A stretch of DNA of 64,000 nucleotides from Erinaceus europaeus. Lineage: Eukaryota; Chordata; Mammalia; Eulipotyphla; Erinaceidae. Positions 42,646 to 52,735 of this stretch are shown here, piece by piece. The notes under the pieces were generated by a model. That model did no database searches, was not told where the DNA came from, and was given only the letters and a program-made list of their open reading frames with translations. Positions within the stretch are counted from its first letter, which is position 1. Each line of letters starts with the position of its first letter. Made by a program: the position numbers and the translations under genes. Location of the stretch: contig NC_080179.1 in the NCBI RefSeq assembly GCF_950295315.1, positions 73,675,174 through 73,739,173 of the forward strand, in the 5' to 3' direction.

Positions 42646-43529
42646 GATGTTTTTAATTTTAAAAAAGAGAGAAAGTCTGGTTTGCTGCAACACATTTGTG
42701 ATAACTAATTACGTGTTCATGAGAATCTGTACCTTTTCAATATGTGCATGAAACAGAATTATCGTTCAAGGTATTCTATGCATTTGTATAATCAGATACA
42801 AGTGCCACCATTAATAAAAAAAATCTTATTAGATATACAGAACAATGACAATTGCACTGATCTTGAACAAATGGGGGGAACAAGATTTGTTGTTTCAGTG
42901 TTGAGGATAAAAAAAATCACAGATATTAAATCAGGTTTGTCCAACATCTAATCAGAGAACTATACGCTCTCTGTTGGGAAGTGAAAATATCTTTTAAAAA
43001 CTCCTCAAACACTCTAATTACTCTATTGTTTGTTCTATGTAAAAATTATACACAGCAGAAGACAAGGATGCAGATGTTGCTTTTACACTCTGCCAGATGA
43101 TTTCATTAAAATCAAATCGTAAACTCAAATATAGGTTTCAGTCTCTTCTCTCCGCATGCCTACAGCATTTTAAGGCCTAGACTATCAACTTTATAGAAGA
43201 TGCAGACTAAGGACTGTGCTTGAGACATCACATGAAAATCAGTCCAGAGGCTGTTTAGAAGCACACCTGGCCAAGCACACACGTTACTATACTTGAACAA
43301 CGAATCTCACCAGAGGTGGGCGGAGAGCAGCTGCACACGCCTGTATTTATTTGGGTGAGTGACATGGTGCTTGGCAGCCCCCATTGTTCCTAGCAGAATT
43401 GGCACAGCAAAGGTAGAAGAAAAACCTCGGGCTCTGAGTCCCTTGCTTTAGGGAAATTCCTGGGGGACCAAAACCAAAACTGACTAGGAGGACTCAACTC
43501 TGGGACAGAAAAGAAAAGCATCTAACAGG
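42646..43529. other. anonymous AT-rich sequence
   Basis: A SINE-B-like scrap ('gaagcacacctggccaagca') lies near 43258. Otherwise nothing recognised. Confidence 0.45.
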
Positions 43530-44042
43530 GCCAGTGATACTACTCTTAGGCGTTTAGCCAAAAGACACTCAGATACTCATTCAAAGGGACATACACCTTC
43601 CTGTGTTCATAGCTGCATTATTCACAATAACTAAAGAGTAGGAGCCCCCTAAATGTCCATCAACAGATGACTGGTTAGAGAACTTATGGGATATATAAAG
43701 AATGGAGTACTACTCTGCAATCAAAAATATGATATTATGTCCTTCAGGGCAAAGTGGATGAAACTGGAGGTGATTATGCCTAGCAATATAAGCAAAGACA
43801 ACTACCAGATGGAATCTACAGAACTGATACATACGAACTTAAAAAAAAAAAAGAAAGAAAAAGAAAACAGAAGCAAGCACATTGTTTCTAAGACTTGTGA
43901 GAAGTAGGGTGGCTATCTCTGGGAGGTAGGAGGATGGGGACGTGGCATTCTGGTGGTGGGTGTGATGGGAAGCTATACACTGTGACTTACAGTCTTTTCA
44001 TCCACTGTTAATCACAAATAGAAGTGGAAAAACTAAATTAAA
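43530..44042 (+). mobile_element. old L1 ORF2 end and 3' UTR
   Basis: 'tgttcatagctgcattattc', 'atgtccatcaacagatgact', 'gaatggagtactactctgca', then 'gggaggtaggaggatgggga' and 'attctggtggtgggtgtg'. It follows the L1 order through the 3' end, so this is a 5'-truncated old insert. Confidence 0.8.
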
Positions 44043-44047
44043 GGGTT

Positions 44048-44150
44048 TTGGAGCTAGGATGGTGGTGCCTGGTACAGTGTACATATTATAATGTGCAAGG
44101 ATCTGGGTTCAAGCCTCTGGGGGAAGCTGCAGGGGGAAGCTTCAAATCCT
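44048..44150 (+). mobile_element. SINE-B partial copy
   Basis: Head and 'gggttcaagcctctggggga' are present. It stops in the 'gggggaagcttcaaatcc' region, with no CT body. Confidence 0.65.
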
Positions 44151-44417
44151 AAAACTGTTTTTTTTTTTTATTACACTTTCCTGAACACTTAAGCTACACT
44201 TTGTTTAGCCAAGTAGGCAATAAAAAATATCAGAAAAGTCCCATTGGAATCAATTTTAGGAGTAAACATTCAATGAAATCACAGATTCTGGAAAAGGTTG
44301 TGAAATTATTCAACATGTCCGACTTATGTGACACAAACTCAGTTACCTTCATGCGGCATTTATTTCCTTGCATTTTGGTATAGACCTTACATTGTAGATA
44401 TGTATTCTTGGGTTTTG

Positions 44418-44505
44418 ACAGCATCAGTAACAATAGCAATAATAGCTACAACAAGGGCAACAAAAGGAAAAAATAAACAAATAAATATTAAAAAGAAAAA
44501 AAGAC
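44418..44505 (+). mobile_element. SINE-A tail fragment, 5' truncated
   Basis: Only the 'aacaatagcaataatagcta' / 'caacaagggcaacaaaagga' segment and the AAAT tail remain. Confidence 0.75.
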
Positions 44506-44647
44506 ATGTCAAAGTGAAAGTGTCAGTGGTTAGGTAGACATGCACAGTGAGTGGTAAAAATCAGTCTTCAGCTTATGGGTTTATTACAGTTCTATATTTC
44601 CAGCCCAAGTTCTGTCACATAAGATTGTAGAATGTAACGGTCAATGA

Positions 44648-44812
44648 AAATCCAGGTTCAAGCCCCTGGTCCCCACCTGCAGGGGAAAAGATTCATGAGT
44701 GGTAGAGTGAAGGTGCAGCTGTCTCTCTGTCTCTTTCACTTTCTGTCTCCCCTCGCCAATTTCTCTCTCTCTCTATCCAACATTAAATAAATAAAATATT
44801 AAAAAAAGAAAG
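44648..44812 (+). mobile_element. SINE-B copy lacking the head
   Basis: Starts at 'ccaggttcaagcccctggtc', so the A box is missing. The rest is typical. Confidence 0.82.
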
Positions 44813-44826
44813 AAAAATCTACTTTA

Positions 44827-45225
44827 CTGGACTGTTAAGATAGTATAATGGTTAAACAAAAAGATTTTGGGAGTTGGGCGGTAGCTCAGCAGGTTAAGCG
44901 CACATGGCATAAAGCACAAGGACCGGCTTAAGGATCCCGGTTCGAGCCCCCGGCTCCCCACCTGCAGGGGAGTCGCTTCACAGGCGGTGAAACAGGTCTG
45001 CGGGTGTCTATCTTTCTCTCCCTCTCTCTGTCTTCCCCTCCCCTCTCCATTTCTCTCTGTCCTATCCAACAACAATGACATCAATAGCTACAAGAATAAA
45101 ACAAGGACAACAAAAGAAAATAAATAAATATAAATAAATATTTAAAAAACAAATTTTCATGCCTGAAGCAACAAAGATCTCAAGCTCAATCCCCAGCACT
45201 ACCATATACCATAGCTGAGCAATAA
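44827..45225 (+). mobile_element. SINE-C copy split by SINE-A
   Basis: The left piece 'taagatagtataatggttaa' and the right piece 'ttttcatgcctgaagcaaca' to 'agctgagcaataatctgg' form one SINE-C once the inner element is removed. Confidence 0.82.
44870..45148 (+). mobile_element. SINE-A copy inside SINE-C
   Basis: Perfect B box 'ggttcgagccc'. Flanks 'aaacaaaaagatttt' and 'aaaaaacaaatttt' fit a TSD altered in its A run. Confidence 0.9.
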
Positions 45226-45249
45226 TCTGGTATAAAAAGAAAAATCCAA

Positions 45250-45385
45250 TTAGTTGTGGCCTCAGAAGTGCCTCGGTGGGTAAAGCATAGGACTTAACAT
45301 TGTGAGGCCTTGGGTTTGATCCTTGGGGATATGCCAAAGTAGTACTCTGCTTCCTCTCTCTCTCTCTCTCTGATAAAGCAAATCC
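45250..45385 (+). mobile_element. SINE-D copy
   Basis: 'gtgcctcggtgggtaaagca', 'gggtttgatccttggg' (B box), 'gtagtactctg' and CT. A tRNA-like SINE distinct from A, B and C. Confidence 0.65.
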
Positions 45386-45426
45386 TTTTTAATATCTAGT
45401 GTGTCAAGAAAGAGTGTATATTCTGA

Positions 45427-45530
45427 GAGTGGAATTTCCTTCCAACTCCGAGAGTCCCAGAGTCTCTCTCCTGCGAAGCTAGCCCAGCAGTAAAAATTGA
45501 ACTGTGTCCCACTCAAAAAAAAAAAAAAAA
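45427..45530 (+). mobile_element. A-tailed retrocopy of an LTR-like leader RNA
   Basis: About 87 bp plus an A tail of about 18, inside an exact 18-bp TSD (45409-45426 and 45531-45548). The core 'actccgagagtcccagagtc' matches LTR-1 just downstream of its TATA box, and the copy starts where an LTR-1-type transcript would be expected to start. After about 50 bp it diverges into 'taaaaattgaactgtgtccc'. Confidence 0.75.
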
Positions 45531-45548
45531 AAAGAGTGTATATTCTGA

Positions 45549-46032
45549 CTAAATTAATTTTTAAAATTCCTGGAGATATGGAGAGGAGAAATGTTGCACA
45601 GTTATCTTGTAACTGAATCCAAGGAGATCCACTTGTCTTTGACACACGTTGCTTTGTATTGTGAGTTACATCCTATAATTAAATCCTGGGGGAAGTGAAT
45701 TGTTATTCTCTCTGATAACTCATCTTTCAATGTTTGCACAGAAATTTGGGAACTATCTTGGTATGATAAAGCTAATTGGTCTCTGTGGGAAATACAAAAG
45801 TGCATTTTCATTTTCTCATGAATTTTGTTTGTTACATTACTCACATGTGGCCTACAGAAGCAGATATGCAAATAAGTACATGCAAATCAGCACATGCAAA
45901 TGCCTGGCTGTCATTCATACAGCAGACCCTATGACATTCATGGCACCTGCCTAAACTTCTTCAGAAAAAAAAAAATTCTAGTGTGCATTTGTGTTTATAT
46001 CAATTTTGTATTTGATGTATATGTCTATAATA
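45549..46032. other. anonymous sequence
   Basis: Nothing recognised. Confidence 0.45.
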
Positions 46033-46043
46033 TTTTCAGTGAA

Positions 46044-46267
46044 GGGGCCAGGTGGTGGCACACCTGGTTAAGCACATACATTACAGTGCACAAGGACCCA
46101 GGTTCAAGCCCCTGGTCCCCATTTGCAGGGGCAAAGCTTCACAAGTGGTGAAGCAGGGCTGCAGGTGTCTCTCTCTGTCTCTTTTCCCCTCTACTTCCTC
46201 TTCCCCTCTCAATTGCTCTCTGTCTCTATCCAATAATAAACAGTTAAAATATGTATACATATAAATG
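46044..46267 (+). mobile_element. SINE-B copy
   Basis: 11-bp TSD 'ttttcagtgaa' (46033-46043 and 46268-46278). Complete. Confidence 0.93.
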
Positions 46268-46299
46268 TTTTCAGTGAAATCACATATAATGGAATTAAT

Positions 46300-48270
46300 G
46301 GCAAAAGGTCAGCCATGAATTAGAAAGTGTCTATAGTGGCAGAACAAACTGGTTGTCAACACTGATAGCAACACCAGTCTGTCTGCAGTGGTCAACACAA
46401 TGAAGCTCGCAGGAAAATCAAGCAAGGGGTCCACTGTAGAACCAGAGCATAGGCGGTAAGTTGAGAGACTCTAAAAGTCAGCAAAGAAGCCAAAAGTCAC
46501 TCCCCTGGTCAACTAGATAAGGCAATGAAAAATCAACTGCAACCTCACAAATTCATACCTGGGACTTCTGAAGAAACTCCTTTAGCTACAGGTGGGTGCA
46601 GGCACACACATGGCCATAAGGCAGAAAAGGTGTGAGAAATTCTCAATGCAGAAAAAGCCACTTGTACCAGCAGCTGGCACCAGCCTGGTAGCTACCACAG
46701 CAGACCACGGGGTAAGCTACAAGAAGGCAGGAAATTTATCAGGGGAAAACTAAGCACCAGTCTTCCAAGAGAAGAATCAGACTTAACAACTGCAGCAAGA
46801 CCCTATTTTGTCATCACAGCCACTAAATCTTCTCAGTAACATGCAGCAGAATCTCCCCACCCACAGCTCACCATGACATATAAACAACATAGCCACAGTG
46901 TCGCCTGCTGGTTAAATAATAGAAACCATACTAAATGTGAAAGTTTGAAAGCAACCAAACCATGACAGGAAAAGATAAATGATCAAACCCACAAAGATCT
47001 GGAAAAAAAATTTCAGAGGTAGAATTCAGAAAATTCATTGTGAATTCAATGAGGGCAATTCAAGAATCTAAACTTAATATACAGACACAAATTCAAGAAG
47101 TCAGAGATAATTCACCAAATGGTTTAAAACATACAACAAATAAAACTCAAGACAGAACTACACAAGGTGAAGAGAACTTTTAATACAGTTAAGGCCCAGG
47201 TAGCAGGTCTAGGAAGTAGATTAAATCAGATGATATTGAGGAGACAATATCAAGACTAGAAAATACAATCATCACTCTCTGAGTTGAAAGCTGTTGGGAA
47301 GGAAAGGTTTAGGGAAAATAAAGTAATTTTCTATTAAATAGCAGATTCAGAATGATGGATGTGAGAGTTACTGGGATCCCTGAAGAAGAAGAAGAAAAAC
47401 AAGGAGGAGGAGAAAGAAAAGCAGAGAACAAATTCAAAGAAATCATAGAAGAAAACTTTCCATCCTAAGGAACTCAACACATCCATCCAAAAAGATCTGT
47501 GTACACGTATGTTCTTGGCAGCACAATTTGTAATAGCCAAAACCTGGAAGCAACCCAGGTGTCCAACAACAGGTGAGTGGCTGAGCAAGTTGTGGGCTAT
47601 ATACACAATGGAATACTACTCAGCTGTAAAAAATGGTGACTTCACCGTTTTCAGCCGATCTTGGATGGACCTTGAAAAAATCATGTTGAGTGAAATAAGT
47701 CAGAAACAGAAGGATGAATATGGGATGATCTCACTCTCAGGCAGAAGTTGAAAAAGAAGAACAGAAAAGAAAACACAAGTAGAACCTGAAATGGAATTGG
47801 CATATTGCACCCAAGTAAAAGACTCTGGGGTGGGTGGGTGGGGAGAATACAGGTCCATGAAGGATGATAAATGACATAGTGGGGGTTGTATTGTTAAATA
47901 AGAAACTGGGGAATGTTATGCATGTACAAACCATTGTATTTACTGTTGAATGTAAAACATTAATTCCCCAATAAAGAAATAAATTTAAAATATATATATA
48001 TATTTATATATATATTTATAGAAAACTTTCCATATCTGGGCCATGTTCAAAACATAGACATGCAGGAAGCTGAACAAACACCCAACGTTCCTGACACAAC
48101 ATAGTAAAGCTATCCAAAATCAAGGACAAGAAAAAAAATATTGCAGGTTACTAAGGAAAGGAAGAAACTAACATACAAAGGTGGGATCGTCAGGCTCTCC
48201 TCTGATTTTTCATCACAAACCCTAGAGGCACAGAAGGAGAGGAATGACATATTCAAAGTATTACAAGAGG
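46300..48270 (+). mobile_element. old L1 (5' UTR, ORF1) with a nested young L1
   Basis: A GC-richer 5' UTR-like part to about 46930, then Lys/Glu-rich ORF1 sequence. The start of the RNA-binding domain is near 47366 (Val-Thr-Gly-Ile-Pro-Glu-Glu). The nested insert interrupts 'gaagaaaactttcca'. ORF1 3' sequence resumes at 48033 ('tatctgggccatgttcaaaa') and fades by about 48270. Multiple stops. Confidence 0.72.
47464..48018 (+). mobile_element. young L1 3' end nested in the old L1
   Basis: 13-bp TSD 'gaaaactttccat' (about 47451-47463 and 48019-48032). Encodes the last about 80 codons of ORF2p (Ala-Lys-Thr-Trp-Lys-Gln-Pro-Arg-Cys visible), a full 3' UTR and AATAAA. The tail is replaced by (TA)n-like sequence. 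Confidence 0.92.
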
Positions 48271-48654
48271 GGTGACAGGCTACGGCACACCCAGTTAAGT
48301 GTACATAGTACTAAGCACAAAGACCCACACGAGGACTCAGATTCAAATTTCTGCTCCCCACCTGAAGTGAGGGAGCTTCACAAGTGGTGAAGCAGGTCTG
48401 CAGGTGTCTTCCAGGGATGCACTGGATCGACCTTCCCGTGGTGCATCCCATGAGTACCCATTCATTGGGGAAACTGACGATCCTTCCTAGCCGACTGAAT
48501 CCACATGGATCCCAGTCACTTTCAAAGCCATTAACTGGCTACGGAAGAAGGGCAAACGCTAGAAGAAGAAGAAGGTGTCTTCCATTCTCTCTCCCTTTCT
48601 ATCACCCTCTCCCTTCTTAATTTCTCTGTCATATCCAAGAAAATTAAATTCATA
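48271..48654 (+). mobile_element. SINE copy carrying a 160-bp insertion
   Basis: Head 'acaggctacggcacacccag' and 'cagattcaaatttctgctcc', then 'aagtggtgaagcaggtctgc'. After the insertion it continues with the CT body 'ttctctctccctttctatca' and the tail. Confidence 0.8.
48414..48573. mobile_element. unidentified retroinserted sequence
   Basis: Flanked by the 12-bp repeat 'aggtgtcttcca' (48402-48413 and 48573-48584). Begins with a 9-bp perfect hairpin (GGGATGCAC with GTGCATCCC) and ends in (AGA)n rather than poly A. It is more GC-rich than its surroundings. One frame ends Lys-Ala-Ile-Asn-Trp-Leu-Arg-Lys-Lys-Gly-Lys-Arg-stop but has an earlier stop. I do not recognise the source RNA. Confidence 0.6.
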
Positions 48655-48940
48655 GGGAGTCAGGCAGTAGCGCAGCGGGTTAAGCACACGTGGCGCAAAG
48701 CATGGGCCGGCATAAGGATCCTGGTTGGAGCCCCAGCTCCCCACCTGCAGGGAAGTCGGTTCACAGGCGGTGAAGCAGGTCTGCAGGTGTCTGTCTTTCT
48801 CTCCCCCTCTCTGTCTTCTCCTCCTCTCTCCATTTCTCTCTGTCCTATGCAACAACAATGATGACATCAATACCAACAACTACAACAATAAAGTAACAAG
48901 GGCAACAAAAGGAAAAATGAATAAATATTTTTTAAAAATT
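48655..48940 (+). mobile_element. SINE-A copy
   Basis: Flanks 'aattcata' (about 48646-48653 and about 48943-48950) act as the TSD. The B box is altered to 'ggttggagccc'. Confidence 0.9.
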
Positions 48941-49033
48941 GAATTCATAATGCCAGTATCAAGTTCCAGAAAGCAGCCAAGCCATATGTAGGACTCAGAT
49001 TATGATTCTGATCAAAATAATAATAATAATAAG

Positions 49034-49110
49034 GTATTATATTTATTGTTGACTATAAAACATTAATCCCCCAATAAAGAAAAAAATGTTAAAATAAACA
49101 AACAAATAAA
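49034..49110 (+). mobile_element. very short L1 3' end
   Basis: 'attgttgactataaaacatt' and 'ccccaataaagaaaaaaat': only the last about 50 bp of the young L1 3' UTR plus tail. Confidence 0.75.
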
Positions 49111-49119
49111 TAAATGAAA

Positions 49120-49944
49120 GAGAAGTAAAAAATCTTCTCAGATATATAAAAACTGAAATAATTCACCACCACCAGTCATAACTTAGAAGAATTACTTAAA
49201 GGAGTCCCACATGAAAAGAAGCAAAGGAATTCCAACCCTAAATGAGATGATCATTGGTAGAGTAGAACTGGAAATACATACAACAGCAGCAGGAAAAAAA
49301 AAAAAGATATAGGAAAGGGGAGGGCAAAACGGACAGAGCAATATAATCAAATGTTGGTGAGCCAAAGCCAACTTAAAAAAGACTATTGTAGATTTTTCTA
49401 AGTTAGACACAACACTAATGGGAACCCAATGGCATTCCTTAAGAAAACTGAACAGCTTGTCCGAAAAATTGTGTGAGACAACAAAAAACTACTAATTACC
49501 AAAGCACTTCTGAGAAAAAAAGTAAATAAATGGAGATATCATGCTTCCCAACTTTAGTTTACATGACAAGGCAGTGGTAAACCATTAACCCTCCATACAA
49601 TAAAATGAAGAAAAAAAAAACAGCATGGTATAAAAATGTACACTTAAATGAATGGAGCATAATCAAGAGCCTAGAAATGAGCCCACACATATGCAACCAA
49701 CCACCTAATATACAGCAATGGGGCCAAAACCATTCAATGAGGAAAAGTTTCTTGAAGATTTTATTTATTCATGAAGGAGAGAGAGAGAAATCACTTTGGT
49801 AAATATGCTGTGGGGGCTGAATCAGGACCTCATACTTAAGAGTTGAGTGCTTCATACACTGCACTGCCTCCTGGACCATTCAAAGAGGAAAAGTCCTATT
49901 CAATAAATGCTGCTAGAGATGCTGGACAACATAAAATCTGAATT
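49120..49944 (+). mobile_element. old L1 pieces (ORF1 end, then ORF2 late region) with an embedded SINE
   Basis: 49120-49330 matches the ORF1-ORF2 segment at 1320-1560. From about 49430 comes late ORF2 ('cagcatggtataaaaatgta', 'caataaatgctgctagagat'). The two parts are not contiguous in a normal L1, so there is a large internal deletion. An antisense SINE sits at 49749-49876. Confidence 0.65.
49749..49876 (-). mobile_element. SINE-D-like copy in old L1, minus strand
   Basis: 20-bp near-perfect TSD around 'accattcaatgaggaaaagt' (about 49729-49748 and 49877-49896, one mismatch). The head in reverse, 'cactgcactgcctcctgg', is on the right. Confidence 0.8.
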
Positions 49945-50275
49945 TCTCCTGGTCCTGGAACGTCTGGGACTCTGTTCATGTTTCTTCTCTCTGATCTTTT
50001 ACCCTATTACACTGCCTCTATTGATCTCAACCAAATCAACGCTACCAGTGCGGCCATACCATGTTATGCTGCTGCTGACTTGTTACTATGGATTGTCACC
50101 AGAGAAACCAAGCCTGAGCTGTCAACCACCAGGTCCACTAATCTGGTAAGAACTTCCCTAACGCATGGAAACACCTAGTTCTATTTCAGGTGGCACATTA
50201 TCTAAGTTACAGAAACTAGCTACAGCCTAGGGCCTCGGGGACTGGATACATGTGTACAAGTGTCCATAAGCCAAA
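49945..50275 (+). repeat. unclassified dispersed repeat X, copy 2
   Basis: Same block order as at 2030-2432, but more diverged and without a clear A tail. Directly follows the old L1. Confidence 0.4.
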
Positions 50276-50299
50276 CTATTTATTTAAAATATATATTGC

Positions 50300-50420
50300 A
50301 GGTCAGGGGAAGAGCATAATGGTTATGGAAAAAAACTTTTGTGCCTGAGGCTACAAAGACCCAGGTTCAATCCCCCATATGACCATAAGCCAGATCTGAG
50401 AGGTACTCTGCTAAAAGATA
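50300..50420 (+). mobile_element. SINE-C copy
   Basis: 'agagcataatggttatggaa', 'ggttcaatcccccatatgac' and 'gagaggtactctgc'. Confidence 0.85.
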
Positions 50421-50452
50421 TTATTATTATTAATTACTTAAAATATGTATTA

Positions 50453-51458
50453 TAACACCTATGGACATCTAATCTTTGATAAGGAGGCCCAAAGGATTAA
50501 ATGGAGGAAGGAGACTCTCTTCAATAAATGGTGCTGGGAAAACTGGATTGAAACCTGCAGAAGAATGAAACTGAACCACATTATCTCACCAGAAACAAAA
50601 CTCAACTCCAAATGGATCAAGGACCTGGATGTTAGACCAGAAATTATCAAACACTTGGAGGAAAACATTGGTGGAACACTTTCCCACCTAAACTTCAAGG
50701 ACATCTTTGATGAAACAAACCCAATTGCAAGGAAGACTAAAGCAGAAACAAATCAATGGGACTCCATCAAATTGAAAAGCTTCTGCACAGCCAAAGAAAC
50801 TATCACACAAACAAGGAGACCCTTCACAGAATGGGAGACGATCTTCACATGCCATAAATCCGACAAGAGACTAATCACCAAAATATACAAAGAGCTCAAA
50901 ACCAAACTTAGCAACAAAAAAGCAAATGACCCCATCCAAAAATGGGCAGAGGATATGAACTGAACATTCACTACAGAAGAGATCCAAAAGGCTAACAAAC
51001 ACATGAAAAATTGCTCCAGGTCGCTGATTGTCAGAGAAATGCAAATAAAGACAACAACGAGATACCACCTCACCCCTGTGAGAATGGCATACATCAAAAA
51101 GGACAGCAGCAACAAATGCTGGAGAGGCTGTGGGGACAGAGGAACCCTTCTGCACTGCTGATGGGAATGTAAATTGGTCCAGCCTCTGTGGAGAGCAGTC
51201 TGGAGAATTCTCACAAGGCTAGACATGGACCTTCCATATGACCAAGTAATTCCTCTCCTGGGGATATACCCCAAGGACTCCATAACACCCAACCAAAAAG
51301 AAATGTGTGTACTCCTATGTTCATAGCAGCACAATTCATAATAGCTAAAACCTGGAAACAACCCAGGTGCCCAACAACAGATGAGTGGCTGAAGCTGTGG
51401 TATATATACACAATGGAATATTATGCAACTATTAAGAACAATGAACCCACCTTCTCAT
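50453..51458 (+). mobile_element. L1 3' fragment: ORF2 C-terminal region
   Basis: 172 open codons (50448-50963) cover the post-RT segment, from Leu-Ile-Phe-Asp to Ala-Glu-Asp-Met-Asn, then a TGA at 50961-50963. The frame stays open past it through the Cys-rich motif until another TGA near 51159. It ends at about 51458, where a reversed SINE begins. The 202-codon minus-strand ORF is its shadow. Confidence 0.9.
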
Positions 51459-51646
51459 TGGTTGGTTGGGGGTTGTTTATTTTTATCTTTATTTTACTTT
51501 TGTTTTATAAGAAAGAGAGAAATTGAGAAGGGAGGGGCAGAGAGGAAGAGAGACACCTGCAGCCCTGTTTACTGCCTGTGAAGCTCCCCCCGCTAGTGGA
51601 GACCAATGGCTTAAACCCAGATCCTTGAGCATAACGACGTGCTGAA
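51459..51646 (-). mobile_element. SINE-B-like copy, minus strand
   Basis: AG-rich body, 'gacacctgcagccctgttta' and 'ggcttaaacccagatcctt' (B box in reverse). The head side ends abruptly at 'cgacgtgct'. Confidence 0.75.
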
Positions 51647-51647
51647 T

Positions 51648-51725
51648 GAAGCAGGTCTGCAGGTGTCTCTCTCTCCCTCTCTATCTCTCCCATCCTCTCA
51701 ATTTCTCTGTCTTAAATAAAAAGGG
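51648..51725 (+). mobile_element. SINE body fragment, plus strand
   Basis: 'gaagcaggtctgcaggtgtc' through the CT body to 'cttaaataaaaa'. No tRNA head. Confidence 0.75.
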
Positions 51726-51727
51726 GG

Positions 51728-51920
51728 GAAAGAGAAACAGAGAGAGGAGGAGAAGACAGAGAGGGGGAGAGGAAGATAGACACCTTGCAGACCTGCTTCA
51801 CCACTTGTGAAGCGACTCCCCTGCAGGTGGGGAGCCAGGGGCTTGAACCAGGTTCCTTACAACGGTCCTTGCGCTTCGTGCCATGTGCACTTAACCCGCC
51901 TCGCCACCGCCCGGCTCCCT
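51728..51920 (-). mobile_element. SINE-A head and body, minus strand
   Basis: Runs from the AG body to the head 'caccgcccggctccctg'. Its first 70 bp are complementary to the preceding fragment, giving an inverted repeat with a loop of about 16 nt. It has no tail. Confidence 0.82.
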
Positions 51921-52360
51921 GTGGTTCCTATTTATTGAACATTTTGTCCTGTTTTCAGTCTTACTGCGTGCACTTCAGCCACCTAGTCCTAAGTGCTACT
52001 ATGATCCACCCTGACTTCCCTGAGCAGACAATCTCACCAGTGTGTCCTGGAACCTCACCTCTCCAGAGCCCTACCCCACTAGGGAAAGACAGAAACAGAC
52101 TGGGGGTGTAGATCGAACTGCCACTGCCCATAACCAGCAGAGAAGTAATTACAGAAGTCTGAAATCCCACCTTTAGCAACCAAATAGAATTTTGGTCCAT
52201 ACTCCCAGAGGATGAAGAATAGAGAAGTTTCCAAAGGAGGATGGAACACGGAACTCTGGTGGTGGGAACTATATGGAATTACACCCCTATTACAGTTATT
52301 CCCCTTACAATCTTATAAATCAGTAGTCAATCACTAGTAAAAAAATTTTAATGAAAAGAA
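51921..52360 (+). mobile_element. about 450-bp L1-type 3' element copy
   Basis: 'gtgtgtcctggaacctcacc', 'ggggtgtagatcgaactgcc' and 'ggaactctggtggtgggaac', ending in AT-rich sequence with an A run. Confidence 0.72.
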
Positions 52361-52364
52361 AAAA

Positions 52365-52735
52365 TGAAACTTCTTTTGCTATAGCATGGATGGAACTGGA
52401 GGAAATCACACTGGGTGAGATAAGTCCTCTGACACAGGGGCACACACTGGGTGATCTCTCATGGGTACCGCTTAGGAAACAAAGCAAGGGAAAATATAGG
52501 GTGAGACGCTGATAAACTGTGGTCTATTTCAGCAGGTCCATAGACTCCAAGTGAGCAGACAGGAAGGAGTGAAAGTCGAGTTAGGACCCAGAGCACAATG
52601 GTAGGAGATGACCACTTGCTGGAGGGTAAGGGAAGTGTGTGTGTGAACTTGTACCCTTGTAAAACCAACCGTCTTGGAAAGTCAAAAATTTCTCAGTGAA
52701 GTGATTTTGTTGAAGGAAAAATGCTTTAGGTTGGT
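52365..52735 (+). mobile_element. old L1 3' end
   Basis: 'agcatggatggaactggagg', 'cactgggtgagataagtcct' and 'gtgtgtgaacttgtaccctt' follow the L1 ORF2-end/3' UTR order. Encodes nothing intact. Confidence 0.6.

Noticed and set aside
48414..48573. Known small RNA pseudogene (U3, 7SK, RNase P or MRP, U17 or 28S rRNA)
   Set aside because: I compared it from memory with these RNAs and saw no convincing match; left as unidentified.
50753..51361. Longest ORF, 202 codons on the minus strand
   Set aside because: It is the antisense of the L1 ORF2 C-terminal region, which has clear sense-strand motifs; similar antisense ORFs occur at the other L1 copies.
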